A stretch of DNA of 64,000 nt from Branchiostoma floridae (taxonomy: Eukaryota > Chordata > Leptocardii > Amphioxiformes > Branchiostomatidae), in NCBI RefSeq assembly GCF_000003815.2, contig NW_023365788.1:186001-250000 (forward strand), read 5' to 3'. This document shows, piece by piece, positions 37,978 to 49,800 of this stretch. The notes beneath the pieces are model-generated. The model was given only the letters and a program-made list of their open reading frames with translations, did not search any database and was not told the DNA's origin. A program made the position numbers and the translations under genes. Within the stretch, counting starts at the first letter, position 1. Every line of letters begins with the position of its first letter.

Positions 37978-38242
37978 GGGGGGAGGGGAGTGTTAACGTG
38001 AAGAAAGTCGCATACATCACATCTTGAGGCATAACTAAAAACTACAATGATTTGAAATGTTTGATGCATCTTTACTTAGAGGTTTCGGCTTAGCCCAGAA
38101 ATATGACATATGACCCTTCATCTTAATTCCTTCAAATTCAGTGCCCCTCGTTCCTTAAAGTTTTTATGACATAAATGTTGGACTTACCATGTGAAATCAC
38201 CATGGCAGCAAGGAGAAAAGGCACGATTTTCCACGTCTTCAT
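26862..38242 (-). CDS. Nicotinic acetylcholine receptor alpha-type subunit (alpha9/10-like)
   Basis: Cys-loop ligand-gated cation channel subunit. Ten coding exons: 38188-38242, 34860-35008, 33788-33832, 32938-33047, 32151-32351, 31490-31579, 30485-30595, 29507-29643, 28500-28692 and 26862-27228; 1458 nt, 485 aa. The signal peptide is MKTWKIVPFLLAAMVISH. The 13-residue Cys loop is C154-RVNIVYFPEDIQV-C168. Aromatic-box Trp residues occur in W111-SPD and W175-SYDG, and the alpha-subunit vicinal pair is C218-C219 in YYNCCPEPFPDVTF, which recalls alpha9/10. M1-M3 are clear. M2 runs from E266 (-1') and is unusual, with Asn at 14', Glu at 16' and Gly at 20'. The cytoplasmic loop has a poly-Asn tract from a GTT repeat (27069-27088), and M4 ends FGMI. 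It is first in a row of three minus-strand receptor genes. The alpha9/10 label is a family-level impression. Confidence 0.93.
27600..27715 (-). mobile_element. Probable LINE 3' tail
   Basis: Minus strand reads 'tgtacctagcccgtccaggc' and ends 'atacaataaagttattttc', the layout of a CR1-like 3' end. Confidence 0.45.
27722..27825. repeat. 'CCACTAGACGGCGATCGC' inverted repeat family
   Basis: Inverted ends CCTTTCCACTAG/CTAGTGGAAAGG enclose 'gcgctgcgctctcactgcga' and complement. Relatives lie at about 34345-34615, 34720-34810, 54035-54260, 56070-56120 and 60070-60125. Confidence 0.65.
28205..28445 (-). mobile_element. tRNA-derived SINE
   Basis: On the minus strand it has an A-box-like TGGCGCAATCAGCAGCG and a B box (AGTTCGAATCC) at 28374-28384. 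Next comes 'ggctgccgtgtcaccgat', shared with the SINE at 31090. It lies in the last intron of the nicotinic-like gene. Confidence 0.72.
28708..28919. mobile_element. 'TACTGTAAATGCA' palindromic MITE
   Basis: Complete copy with a few mismatches, directly next to the splice acceptor of the M3 exon of the nicotinic-like gene (28692). Confidence 0.75.
31090..31440 (+). mobile_element. tRNA-derived SINE
   Basis: Head with a tRNA-like A box (TAGCCCAATGG, 31103-) and B box (GGTTCGACTCC, 31143-). A body follows that includes 'gcacgttaaagaaccccc', a block common in marine invertebrate SINEs. It lies in an intron of the nicotinic-like gene. Confidence 0.75.
31966..32003. repeat. (TA)n microsatellite
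   Basis: About 19 TA units in an intron of the nicotinic-like gene. Confidence 0.9.
32618..32890. repeat. (CA)n followed by GA-rich tract
   Basis: (CA)n at 32618-32716, then purine-rich GAGAG/GGGAG text to 32890, ending just before the exon at 32938-33047. Confidence 0.9.
34030..34339. mobile_element. Harbinger-type MITE
   Basis: Inverted ends AGGTGGGTTCACACGTGCG / matching GTGACCCCACCT, TTA on both sides, and an internal palindrome (gttagctgggtcg / cggccagctaac). A fragment of the same family lies near 59950-60040. Confidence 0.72.
35120..35350. repeat. GT/GTAT compound microsatellite
   Basis: Imperfect TGTG and TATG runs in the intron after the first ligand-binding-domain exon. Confidence 0.9.
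35752..35963. mobile_element. Harbinger-type MITE
   Basis: 212 bp, ends GGGCGCGGTCACAT / ATGTGACCGCGCCC with further inverted match (CGTACGA), TTA on both sides (35749-35751 and 35964-35966). Confidence 0.78.
35968..37322. mobile_element. About 1.35-kb element with long terminal inverted repeats
   Basis: Arms of about 90 bp at 35970-36060 and 37229-37320 are near-perfect reverse complements ('tcgatggaagatcggccat' and partner). The interior has no recognisable open frame. A retroelement-like tail ('ataactttattgcaca') occurs near 37163. Confidence 0.72.
36934..37490. repeat. Direct repeat flanking the right arm of the long-inverted-repeat element
   Basis: 36934-37090 and 37327-37490 share 'aggcctgattaaaaatt', 'gaacgacaaatgac', 'gacaaggatctaaaac' and 'acatacgttttcta.gggtgc'. 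Confidence 0.7.
37919..37974. repeat. (GT)n microsatellite
   Basis: About 27 uninterrupted GT units. Confidence 0.95.
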
Positions 38243-38948
38243 AGTTCACAACTTCTTCACAACGCTGGAGCCAGTATCTGTAGTAGGAAGAAAATCAAGA
38301 CCGTCAATGCGACCCCTTCAATAAGCACTATTTCAACTACGATTGATCTAGTGTAACAGAATTAAATATCCGTGTTAATACATTCGATTTGAATGGTTAA
38401 AAAATTGTGTTTGAGATCAACAAGTGCACAGAACTACCATGAATACCATCCAGGTAGTTCGCTCCTACGTTAGCTTCTGCTACTGGAATAACAGAGAGGC
38501 GACTGTCTATACTGTGTATTTTAGAAGTAAGAGCGAAAGGGACTGTAAAAACGTTGGTGTATAATACACGTCGGAGCGAGCTACTATCCGGAAGACACCC
38601 AGGCTAACGCAGAATTATATCTCAATTAAAAACAGAATACAAACACAATGATAGTAAAAGAAAAATTGTACTCAACAAACTCACACCTTACCTCTCTACG
38701 TTCGTGTTTTCAACTGAAGCACTAAGGGAAGAAGAAGTCACACGGAACAGTTCCTTATCCTTAACGAACACGCCCATATCTTGTAGTATTCCGTTAACGA
38801 GATCATTGTGAACCAATAGGGCTCCACTTTCCCACCAACAATCAAAACATACTTTGGGCCACGAGGTTGTCTTTTGTTCTGTGGTTTTGAGCTGTATTCT
38901 TCCATGACTCACTGTGTGCCCAAAGGGGGGTTCTCGGTACCTAACCAA
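38243..38948 (-). other. 5' UTR exons and promoter side of the nicotinic-like gene
   Basis: The first coding exon extends upstream to an acceptor at 38277/38278 (TACTACAG), which makes 38243-38277 untranslated. A good donor (AGAG|GTAAGG) at 38692 marks a likely noncoding first exon beginning somewhere above 38693. The transcription start cannot be placed. Confidence 0.5.
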
Positions 38949-39187
38949 TGGGAAAGGAGCCGGGTCACATACCTTACGACTACACCTATTTTTGTCGTGT
39001 GACGTGACGCAGGTTTTTCCCGCCCTGAAGCACTGTCCCTCTCTGGGACAATAATATTATTGTATTGTGTAGCATGACATACCTGAATGACAGCTGTATT
39101 AACACTCAAAAGATTATTGTTGTTGGTCTTGCCCGCTTGCGTATCTGTATTCGTGTGTGTTCAAGATTGCACATATATGTGTCAGTG

Positions 39188-39632
39188 CTTGCGTGCGTGC
39201 GTGTGTGTGTGTGTTTGTGTGTGTGTCCGTGTCTGTCTGCGTGTGTGTTCGCCCTTGTCTGTCTGCGTGTCTGTGCGTCCTTGTCTGTCTGCGTGTGTGT
39301 GTGTGTGTGTGTGTGTGTGAGTCCGTGTCTGTCTGCGTGTCTGCTTGTATGTGTGTGTCCGTGTGTTTGTGCGTCTGTGTGTTTGTGTTAGTGCGTGTGT
39401 TTTTGCTTGCGCGCGTGTGTGCGTCTCTTTTTGCATGTTTGTCTGTGCATGCTGTGTGTTTCCATGTCTGCCTTTGTGTGTCTGCGAGCTTGTATGTGTC
39501 CTTGTTTTGTGTGTTTGTGTGCGTTTGTGTGTGTGTATCCGTGTCTGTCTGCGAGTGTGCTTGTGTCTATGTGTGTTTATGTGTGTTTGTCCGTCTGTCT
39601 GCGAGTGTGTGCATTTCGGGGGGGGGGGGTGT
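39188..39632. repeat. Long GT/GTCTGTCTGC compound repeat
   Basis: Mixture of (GT)n and 'gtccgtgtctgtctgcgtgt' units, ending in a G run (39618-39628). It creates long spurious Cys/Val and Thr/His frames on both strands. Confidence 0.9.
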
Positions 39633-39924
39633 AGCGTGGTGAACACAGTTACTCGAGAAAGCCTTGGCCGTGACCTCTGGCAGTATGAGAATTTTTTTAA
39701 ATGTCGGAGATAAAGATATAGAGATAAAACTACAAATGAGTGAGTTTTGCAAACAAGCTGGAAAAAAACGGTCAGCACCATAGCCATCCCCTCCAACAAG
39801 TGCATGGACTGGCGACAATGGGGGACCAGAAACCAGGCGAATTCTGGTATAACGTTACGGTACTGCATTGCTCATCGATGCAAACTAAGTCAGCAAATAC
39901 CTAAGCAAAAATGCCAAAAGTTAT

Positions 39925-40170
39925 GCATGTTTTGTACATGTGGACTTTAGCAAAGCCTTTGACTCCGTTTGGCGATCAGGTCTTTTTTTAAACTTAACAA
40001 CCTTGGAATAGAAGGAAGATTCTTAAAGACCAAAAAAAAACATGTACTCAAAAACCTTACAAAGCCTTACAAAGCCTTTTTAACTAACCATGGGGTCCGA
40101 TAAGGCTGTACTTCAAGTCCTACTTTGTTTAATTTATTTAATTCAATGCACTGCTCGATATGTTGCTTGG
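39925..40170 (+). pseudogene. Decayed reverse transcriptase fragment
   Basis: Starts with VDFSKAFDSVWRSG, the catalytic-domain block before the YADD motif of CR1/Jockey-type LINEs. It continues in shifted frames with a GLFFKLNNLGIEGRFL-like block, then a GCTSSPTLFN-like block. Frameshifts and stops show it is dead. Confidence 0.65.
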
Positions 40171-41319
40171 CAGGTATGTGGACCTTTTACTTCCCGGTCA
40201 ACATATGTACTAAATAGCGTGTCCAACCATCTTATGTGGTCAAGATAAAGTCCCTGTAGATGTATGGTATGTCCTAATTTAAATTAGGGCATTTTAAAAT
40301 TACCATCTATTAACACGAAACACCTCGTTGTTTGGTACACCAAGCAGCGACATTAGAACACAAGGCAAATGTCTGGAACTGATTAAGTGTCTTTAGTTTC
40401 TATGGTATTTGCAATAGCTATTCAAATCCTATGGGTACTGGTATGTTAATTGGCTACGAACGCATGAAATTTACGAGAATATTTTTCAGGTCTGTTGCTA
40501 AAGAAATCTTGGAGGCGAACCCATATGATCTAAATATGATAAAAATACCATCTGATCTAAATATGATTTTTCTTTCTTTTAAAAACGGTGACGTCATTTC
40601 ACTTTTCGGCAAATTTCATTTAGGGGCAATTTGCCTTACTCCCTTGATTCTGTCTTTAATCACCTGTGAATTGCTGTATATTTGATAAAACATTTTATGA
40701 AAATCGTATTGGTTTGACGTATGGGAAAGTTTGAAATGTCACGTCTGCTGGGATGACCCTTTTGACTCTTCTTCACCGAATTGTTGCACGTAATTGGTGT
40801 GGTTGATTCGTATATAATCAGCCCAAATTTTGTGGGATTCCAATTTCTATTTAACAGATTCAAAATTTGAAAGGTTTACCAAAATCGACCTCGACAATTT
40901 CTGCAAAGTAAGATATCCCTAACACAAGGTAATGTCAATATATGATATAAAACTAAGCTATAAATTGTATATCTAATTTTCATGAGATTGTTGGTATCAG
41001 ATTCTACAAAACAATACAGATCATGGTAAGTATGCCCCTTGCACCTCTGTTTAATAATTAGGCAACTATTGATAATATGACATTAACATTACAAAATTTA
41101 TACATTAACATTTATCAATTCTAGCAACAACAAAAACCGGAAGATCGTCTATTCTCAGAATCTGGTTTAAAACAGCTTAAATGACAGAAAACAACGCTAT
41201 ATAAACTAAAGTTACGTTGCATATACATCAGGTAATATAGCAGAATAGAATATACCATAACACAAAACAATTTAACTAGAACGGAGTATATATTAAGCAT
41301 ATGTATCAGCTACCACATT

Positions 41320-42235
41320 GTCACATATTAAGCTCCTCTTACGTGATAAGATATAAGATAAAATAAGATAATATTTATTTATTTTTTGTATTAATATAGC
41401 ATACGACAGCGTGACATTGCTTTACTTTACAAAACATTATATTATATCATATTATATATATTGCATTAGGAGACAAAGCAATGCATGGCAACGAAGCATA
41501 CACGCATAAAGCATAACGCAATCTAAGAGTAGCCAAATTTTCCCTTCGAAATAACCCATAGAATCAGAAGCCAAAGTAACAATAACATGGCATAAAGGTA
41601 ACTTAAAGGTAGTATGGCATAACATACAACAACATATGACATAGTATGCAAATTACTTAAAGATGTATAGATGAAATCAATGCACCCTACATAGTAATGC
41701 ATATATTACAAAGTGTCCTTATAATGAATCTAACGAATGTTTAAAGGGTGTAAAATATACGTAACCTGTAATCACTTTATTACTTGATAACATATGGCCT
41801 AAATTATATATCATATGAAACTGTATAGATGAGATACCTGTGTTAAACCTTAATGTCCAAAGATTGAAAGGCTAAATATCCTCGGTATGAATTTTAGAGA
41901 CTTGCGTATTAATGCCAACAAAATTAATTTTTTTCCAGGGCAGATATAATAACATAAATTGTCTGATGTTTCTTTCAATGTCAATACCTTTTGGAATCCT
42001 TGTAAAAGGCCAATCTAAGGTAAAAATTACAGCGTGATATCATCAAATGTTAACTTTCTCTGAATATATATATATATATTGGGTATTATCTATCCAGCTG
42101 CTAAATGTCGAAGCTACCAGTGGTAAAATGTGTATCAAATGCTGTAAAAGTAGAGATGTTGTTTTCACATTGTTACAAAACATTCATCATCTGTCATCAA
42201 AGATCACCTATTGGTTAAATCTTATGATTTTTTTC
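41320..42235. repeat. 3' UTR and flank of the chimeric receptor, duplicated at 62915-63931
   Basis: Noncoding and AT-rich. Similarity to the other copy is highest in the first 140 bp after the stop codon, which suggests 3' UTR. Confidence 0.75.
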
Positions 42236-43860
42236 TTAACTCGGGGTGATCTTTGGGCGTCCAATGAGCAGAGTGCACGGGATGGCCACAGCGATGGCGA
42301 TGATGTAGAGGACCAGACTCAGCCTGTCCAGCACTTTAGCCAACAGAGCGTACTCTCCAACTTCTTCATCATCATCACCGCCACTCGCCATAGCATCGAT
42401 GCTGCCGGACAGTTGTTCAACACTGGCCTTCAACTCATCTACGCTCCCCTTCAATCCGATAAGGGTAGCTCCGACCTCATTCTTCACGTTCAGGGGTGGG
42501 TTGACTCCTCCGATACCAGGGTCTTGGCCGTCCGCTTTTGTGTGTCGTTCGATGTCATTTGTGTATTTTGCTTGGTCTTCCTTTTTCAGCTTCTTGGTCA
42601 AGTCTCCCATCAGCAAGGCCCTAAACAAGTGAAAGATTCCATAAATAAATAAAAAAATAAAGGGTCTTTAGATAATTTCAATATAGACTATTTTTCTGTC
42701 TATTTAAAAAATTGTGATACCTTGCAATGTGTTTCAAGAAGATCGTCCGCGCCCATTTGGGGACGGGTCCCTTCTTGTCGTGTATGATGATGATGAAAAG
42801 AGTCGTCAGCATGAAGAGCGCCATCAGAGCCATGCACACAATGATCAGCATGGCTGGAAGAGAAGGAAATGTACTTTGAATGGGCGACAAAATAACCTAT
42901 ATGACAGTGTAATATAGCTTTGTATGTCAATATAGAAAATTACGGACAGTACATATTCATTGCCACATTTGCTTTCGATAATAACATTTTGTACAATCAA
43001 TGAGGTTAAAATCTTTTTAACCTCCTAGGTACAATGAAAACTGTGTAACAATAATGATAAAGTCACATGCGTGGATCTCAAACTGAAGGCGTCCATGGGA
43101 TAGAAGCACATGACCGTGTTCCGTCAACTATTATGTTTCTTTTCTCAAGAAAAGGTTGCTAAGATCTTTGTCGTTTGAACAGAGACGGGGGGCGACACAG
43201 GTTATCTGGCATTTACGACCCTCTGCTGCAGTCGTGTGTCCCTGACGTCACGTCCGGAAACTACGTCTACAGCAGACGGGTTTATTCCATGAACAAGGCT
43301 GACGGAGTCGGCTGAAAATTGGGGTAAGTCCCAATCTAACTTGGTGTTGGTTACGTAAAATTTAGTCTTTTCCACAATGTCATTTACCAACACAGATGAA
43401 CTTTCATGCTAAGATCTTTGTCGGTGTTGGTTCAGTTACACCCTGTCTTAAAATTCTTGGGATAAGCAAAAACTGATAGTGTACGGCGTATTAATGTTAT
43501 TTCGTATCAGAACTCGCTCACCAATGAAAGGCAGGGTACTGGACACAGGCAGGAAGCCTGTAACGACGACTAGCGACACCACCATGGACAGCAGCACGGT
43601 GACGCCGAACCCGATCCTGTCACCTTTGTCGATGGGCATGATGAAGGTGATGATCATGAGGATGATGAGGATGAGGCAGGGAGAGATGGTTGTGGAGTAG
43701 TGGTAGGTTGGATCTCGCTTGAGCGTAAGAGTCAGACAGGCCGTGTTGTTTCTAGCTGATAGAGTAGTTTTTCCACTCCACTCTCCCGTGACGATGTCGG
43801 CCTCGTCGTTCTGGCAGGTCAGGAAGTTGCTGTCTTTGTGTGTTGTGGAATTGGAACAGT
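42236..43860 (-). other. Channel pore and transmembrane region of the chimeric receptor
   Basis: Exon 43522-43860 holds the end of the ligand-binding domain plus M1 and M2 ([15 protein letters not shown]...). Exon 42721-42853 holds M3 and the start of the cytoplasmic loop ([17 protein letters not shown], the conserved post-M3 helix). Exon 42236-42620 holds a charged loop of about 100 residues with the acidic GGDDDEE, then M4 ([21 protein letters not shown]) and an 8-residue tail. Confidence 0.88.
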
Positions 43861-46800
43861 CTAAAAAAGAAAGTTTCAAAATTTTCTCAATCCAAATTAT
43901 CGGTATCATACGTCGACATAATATGTCTAGGAAGAATAGAGATACTAAGAAATTCCTAATGACGTCTAATCGGACAGATTTACGTATGTGCCATTGGTTT
44001 CTCATATTTATATTATATTATATTATAACATAGATTAGGTTACGGCTCCGATTGGAAAAAGAGACGTGACCCCTAAGTGTCCACATGTCATACCTGGATA
44101 CTGTAAATGCATTTACGTTCGCGGGCATTTAATTTCGCGGTGGCGGATATACGACATTTCGGGACCCGGGTAGTTTATTTAATTTAATCAAGTTCGCGAC
44201 AGCACTATGCACTGTAGTCCCTCACTGCCAAGGAAAATGTTCGCGTTGTTTTTAAGATCGCGGTAAAGCGGCCACAGCAAAAACTGAGAACATTAAACCA
44301 GCACGAAAGCGTCTGCATTTACAGTATACAGTAACGGTCTATTCGCAGTATACTTACTACTTGAGTACGACCAGGCCCTGGGTTCATTTTGAGTCAGACT
44401 TAAACTAAAAAAATCCTCCCGGGACCAGGTAACACCAAAACGCCGATACCTACCCGGAACCTACAATGAAGAGTGCACCTGGTATCCTACAGTCCACCGA
44501 AACAAATGTGTGGCTTCAGAGCCAGACCTGGGCTACATGCCTAACGGATACCCGTGCAATCTGGGCCGTAGCCTTACGTATGCTACCAAGTAGTGTCTTT
44601 TTACCTTCCCATCATGCAATGCGTGCATACAATAATATCACTAGCCAGGGAATTGTGCCATGTAATATCATTGTGCCCAAACTTCACCAAACAGCAGTGT
44701 TTTTCTGAAAATACTATTGATTGATGATATTATACTACTTGTGCATCAGAAAAACACAAATGNNNNNNNNNNNNNNNNNNNNNNNNNNNNNNNNNNNNNN
44801 NNNNNNNNNNNNNNNNNNNNNNNNNNNNNNNNNNNNNNNNNNNNNNNNNNNNNNNNNNNNNNNNNNNNNNNNNNAAAGTATTTTCAGAAAAACACTGCTG
44901 TTTGGTGAAGTTTGGGCACAATGATATTACATGGCACAATTCCCTGGCTAGTGATATTAATGTATGCACGCATTGCATGATGGGAAGGTAAAAAGACACT
45001 ACTTGGTATGCTACTGTCTATATACATGATTTTTATGCGTCTGGTGTAGGAAGACATAGACTTTGATCTATGAATCTTTAGTTGTAGAATTATCCAGACT
45101 ACCATATATACCTATTGCGTACTCTTCCCCAGCTCTCCAGCACACCGCACACGTCATGTTGTCCTGTGGGAAGAGGAAGGGGTCCAGAATGCAGGTCGTC
45201 GTGGTCAGTGATTCAATAGGCCAGGTCACCTCCCCGTTGTTCAAAATCTTGACCTCTGACTGAGGAAACCCGCCACTATAACCTGTGTCAGCACTGATAA
45301 GAAAAAAATAACTTTAAGCTTTCCTCCATAGCTAAATTGGCATTTTGACTTTCCATTTTTTTCTCATTAATGAAATTCAGAAAGAATAGAGTCGAAATTT
45401 AATTTCAGCAGGTTGGTAGGATATAGGATAATTCTTGTTAGATTCTTGTACACAACCAGGATATACTTAATGTGCTTACGTTTCGGTTTCTATCAGACTT
45501 TCTTTAGACCTTCTTTAGAACTTCTGACTAAAGTTCTGCTTCTCGCCGATATATGTAGCCGATGTAGGTGGCGCTTTTGCGGCGAGAAAACTATCCCAAA
45601 CGTGGCCAAGACACCGAAACGTAAGCACTGTCCTAGATGTGTATAAGAATTCTCCTATATACTAACAATAGAGTCGTAACGAATATTGATGGATGAGCAT
45701 GCATGGAAGATTCTAACTATCCCCTGCTGTTAATTTGGAGCATAGATTACTTTAGGTTGCACAAAAAGACCTGACAAAATATTTACTTTCTCTCCAGGAT
45801 CAATGTTGGCTTCCAGACTTGATCATCTAGGATGAACATACGATCCAACCCTCCATATTGTTTCGTTTCCCATTCCAGTCGGTCGTCTTTCCAAGCCTGT
45901 TACATACAAAAACAACATACACAAGACCACATACTTCTGATTAAAAAATAAACAGCCGTGTAAAAATGAATTACAAACGAGTCACTTGCCATATGTTTGC
46001 TATTAGAATAAGTACATTTGAAAAGTATATCTATCTTCTTTTGATTAATGTAGAAGATGCTAATTTAGGTATCATGCTTGTGCATTCGGAACTGCATTGC
46101 TTCTCTGTAACTGAACCTAAGGGTACTCAGGTTTATGTAACTCTTTTCTGTACCTATTTCACAACAATACACACTTTGTATGTGCCTTGTCTTAAGATAG
46201 CAAGTCTTTATCTTTCATAATTAAAACAGGAATTCATCGTCATTACAAGTAATAGCAAAATGACTGTGAGTTGAGGAAAATGAACTTACGTATTCAGCTT
46301 TAAAGGATGTTACTATCTGTTCCGCTTTTTCATCCTGAAAGGAATTAACAAAACAGACGCCATTACGATTGTGAATTCAGAGAACAGAAGCCATCATAGG
46401 AACAGATCGGTGGCTAATGTATGCTTTTTGCGACCGATCTGGTCGGAGATAGTTTTTTTAACGCTTTGTTAGTCAAAACAATGTTTTCTCATCAACGGAC
46501 ACAAGGCTCAATACTAGAAAGACACTGGTGGTCAAGTAAAAATTGCTTGCAACCGTTGAGAGTATATCTGTAAATTCTATTAACTGAAAAATATTGTGTA
46601 GGTAGAAAATGTTTAATTGATTAATCAACATGGCGGAAAAAGTCTTCATACTAATTTATTGAGGACATATATAGCGACGTTTTGAAATTCTGTCATTTGG
46701 TATTTCTCACTTACCAAGTTGATGACGTTGAGGACGTATGCCTTTATATTCAAACTAGTCGTTGGAGACACCGCCTTGTTGTAGACATTTGCGCTCAGAA

Positions 46801-49800
46801 GGTCCTTTTGTAGTTGGAATTTTTGGTCGACTGTAACACAAATGTTAAGACTGGTGGTAAGTTTACTCCATAGCTATGTTTGTGTGCGAGAGATCGTATT
46901 TGGCATCCTTAACGATTTGAACTTGAGAGTTCCAAAGACAAAATGTTCTAGAATTGCTACAATATGTATATCGGCAATCGCAATAGGTACAGAGTGGGTT
47001 GGACAGAAAGTCAGAGAGAGAGAGGGTAAGAGAGAAAGAAGGAGAGAGTTGGCCACAGTCACATTGTGAAATTTATATTTAACAAATTGTTAATTGTATA
47101 CATCACAGCGTCATGTTAAGGTACAAGGTTGTTCCGGTACCTATCTAGTACTTAATTATCCTCAATCAATGATTATCAGAATTACAATTCCAAGTGAAAC
47201 ATATCAAGATACAACAATATTAGATTGATTAAACGAGATGACCTTCGCATTCAGGTTTTACTGTTTCCCAGTCGACTTCTCCTGTTTCGTCATCAGTCAC
47301 ACATAGAGCCCTGTTGGGCGTAGTGTCTTTCTTGAACTTGTAACCTGTATCACACGTGTACGTAATTGTGTCATCAGGCCAGTAGAACTTCAGCTTGGGA
47401 GACCGCTGACCAAACTGTGGTTTTCCGGGATCCTTGCACCCCTTTACTGAAAAACAAACAAACAAACAAGAATTATAACACTGTGAAGCAAAATGTTTGT
47501 GTGCATGTGTTTGTTTCAGATAAAATTCTTCAAATTCTACAATACTTGCGTTGTTGATACGCTGGCGTCATCGTCAACAAAACGATTTGTAAGGACGTCG
47601 CAATAGAACATAATGACCATGTCGTTTAAAACTTGAGGGAAAAATGTCCTATATGTACCCTAATTAACTTGACCGTCGAAAAAGAATTTAACTTGTTGAC
47701 GACTTACTGTTACAAGGCACGATGTCACAATCCTCGTATCCATCTGGTTTGTAGCACCATGGTCTATTCCAGTCGTCCGGGTTACGACATTTGTTGCCAA
47801 CAAGGTTTGCCCAGGGGTAATACGCTATGGTGCCTTGCTCATCGCTCCATGCGCTACAGTCTATTCCGGCTATAGGAGCTCTGGACTCATTCCCTCTGTA
47901 ATTTGCACCATTTCCATCGAAGCACTCCACTACGACGGAAGAAAATGAAATGTACACGGTTAAGATAATTAAGATAACGCACACGACGAAGACACAAAAC
48001 ATTTGCCAATTTTCTCAGTTATTTTTAGATTGTATAATTGACATACATGTATAGCTGACTAAGAACAGACTTACCACCATCCTTCATTGAAGTCTTGATG
48101 TTGTTGCAGTTGGTGTAAGGGAAAATCTCACAGTTGGGGAAAGCTGCCCAAGAGTCCTCATTATTACAGGAGTACTTCACCTCTTCACACCAAGAACGAC
48201 AGGGCAGCTTTTGTCGGAGGTTCGGACTAAAACAACAACAAAGAAGATGGTTGAATGATGATGGCGACATAACAGTCAGTGACACTACCTCTTGATTCTT
48301 TCCCCGTTTTTGGATAAGAAAAACGAGATATGTGATTATTTCTTTGCTTGAATTGCATAACCGGTAAACTGACGATTGGCGTTTGTGTACTGAACAGTAC
48401 AAGTAAGGTGTCAAGTTGTATATTCTTAAAAGACTGACAGATTTAATTAAGTCACACACATGCACTGGGAGGGTCCAATACTCTTGTGTGGTGGATTATT
48501 TTACGTGCTTGAGCTGTGACTCTCTTCCTTCGGATCGAGGGATGACAAAAACTTAAGTTATTATGTACTTATTTTCATCTGAATGAAGCGAGGAAAGGGC
48601 CTCGCGGTCATCGGCATATACTGTAAATGCAGAAATGTTCGCGGTGGATTAATGTTAGCGGTTTTCGCGGTGACCACTTTACCGCGAACTTAAAACAACC
48701 GCCAACATTTTTTTATTATGGTATTAGACTGCAGTCTATGGTGTTACCGCGAAATTAAATCCCCGCAAACTTAGATGCATTTACAATATACGGATTGGAA
48801 GCCAGGACCTCCGTCTGTGTTACGGGCCAAATACTCTACAGTGGCGTCACAAGGCCCGACTGCGTGGCCAGAAAAGTTCACCTAACTACTTGCCATCATG
48901 CCATCATCCATTAGCATTTTATGGAAACGACTTATCCGTATCCAGGTATTGGTGGACCAAACGCAACCAAACCAGCATTCAGGAGTTTGAAACAGACGGA
49001 AACTCCTTACCTGGCCTCGCAGCGCGGTACAATGGTAGCACAGACGAGCTCTTTAACACGGGGGTGGCAATCAGACTCGGCAAGGCTTTCGAGGTCGGTG
49101 AATGCTGCCGAGTTTGTTACCATGTCTACCGTGATGTGACTGTAGTCCAGTGGGTTGGGGAGTGTCATCTTTGAGCCCCACTCAAGGCCCCTGCATATCG
49201 TCAACGACGATGGAATGTCTTGACACGCTAAACAAAGGAAAATGCATCGAGTAATGTTACCATTGCTCTTGAGTCCAATCATCTGAAAACGTTATATAGA
49301 CTTAATAAGAATAACTTCAATCATCGATCTAAGATGGCATGTTGGAATAATTTCAAACTTGAATTAGGCCACGTAACCCTTTCAGAGCCAGAGCCTTTCA
49401 GTTTTATAAAAACATGGCGGATGTAAGGTGAAAGTTTCTCATAAACAAAGAAGAAGTCGTTAATATCACTACGTGGTGCATAAATGTGAAAATTATGTGA
49501 ATTTAGTGCAAGAAAATGTTATATAATGTGAATTCGTTTAGAAAAATGTGAAACTCCAAATGTGATTTATTTTCAAAATGTGAATCGTCAAATGTTATTC
49601 TATGTCGAAAATAACGTGACCCTCCAAAAACTGTGAATCGATTATGCGAAATCGCACAACCCAAAAACTTTACCAACAAAATCAACAAATATATGCATTC
49701 ACCATGCAAAAACTTCTCAAAGATTTTAAGTATGTATTACATACATCCTTGTCATAAACTACGAACTTCGTACGCGTCCAAGACAAAGTTAACGCTGCCT

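Noticed and set aside
39157-39868. Frames of 161 to 228 codons on both strands.
   Set aside because: They are translations of the GT/GTCTGTCTGC repeat (Cys/Val or Thr/His runs).
44466-45105. Two similar frames on opposite strands around the gap.
   Set aside because: They are the two arms of the same palindrome, with no coding features.
48890-49174. Plus-strand frames over the Frizzled exon.
   Set aside because: Antisense shadows of the FZ exon at 49011-49227, which has all conserved cysteines on the minus strand.
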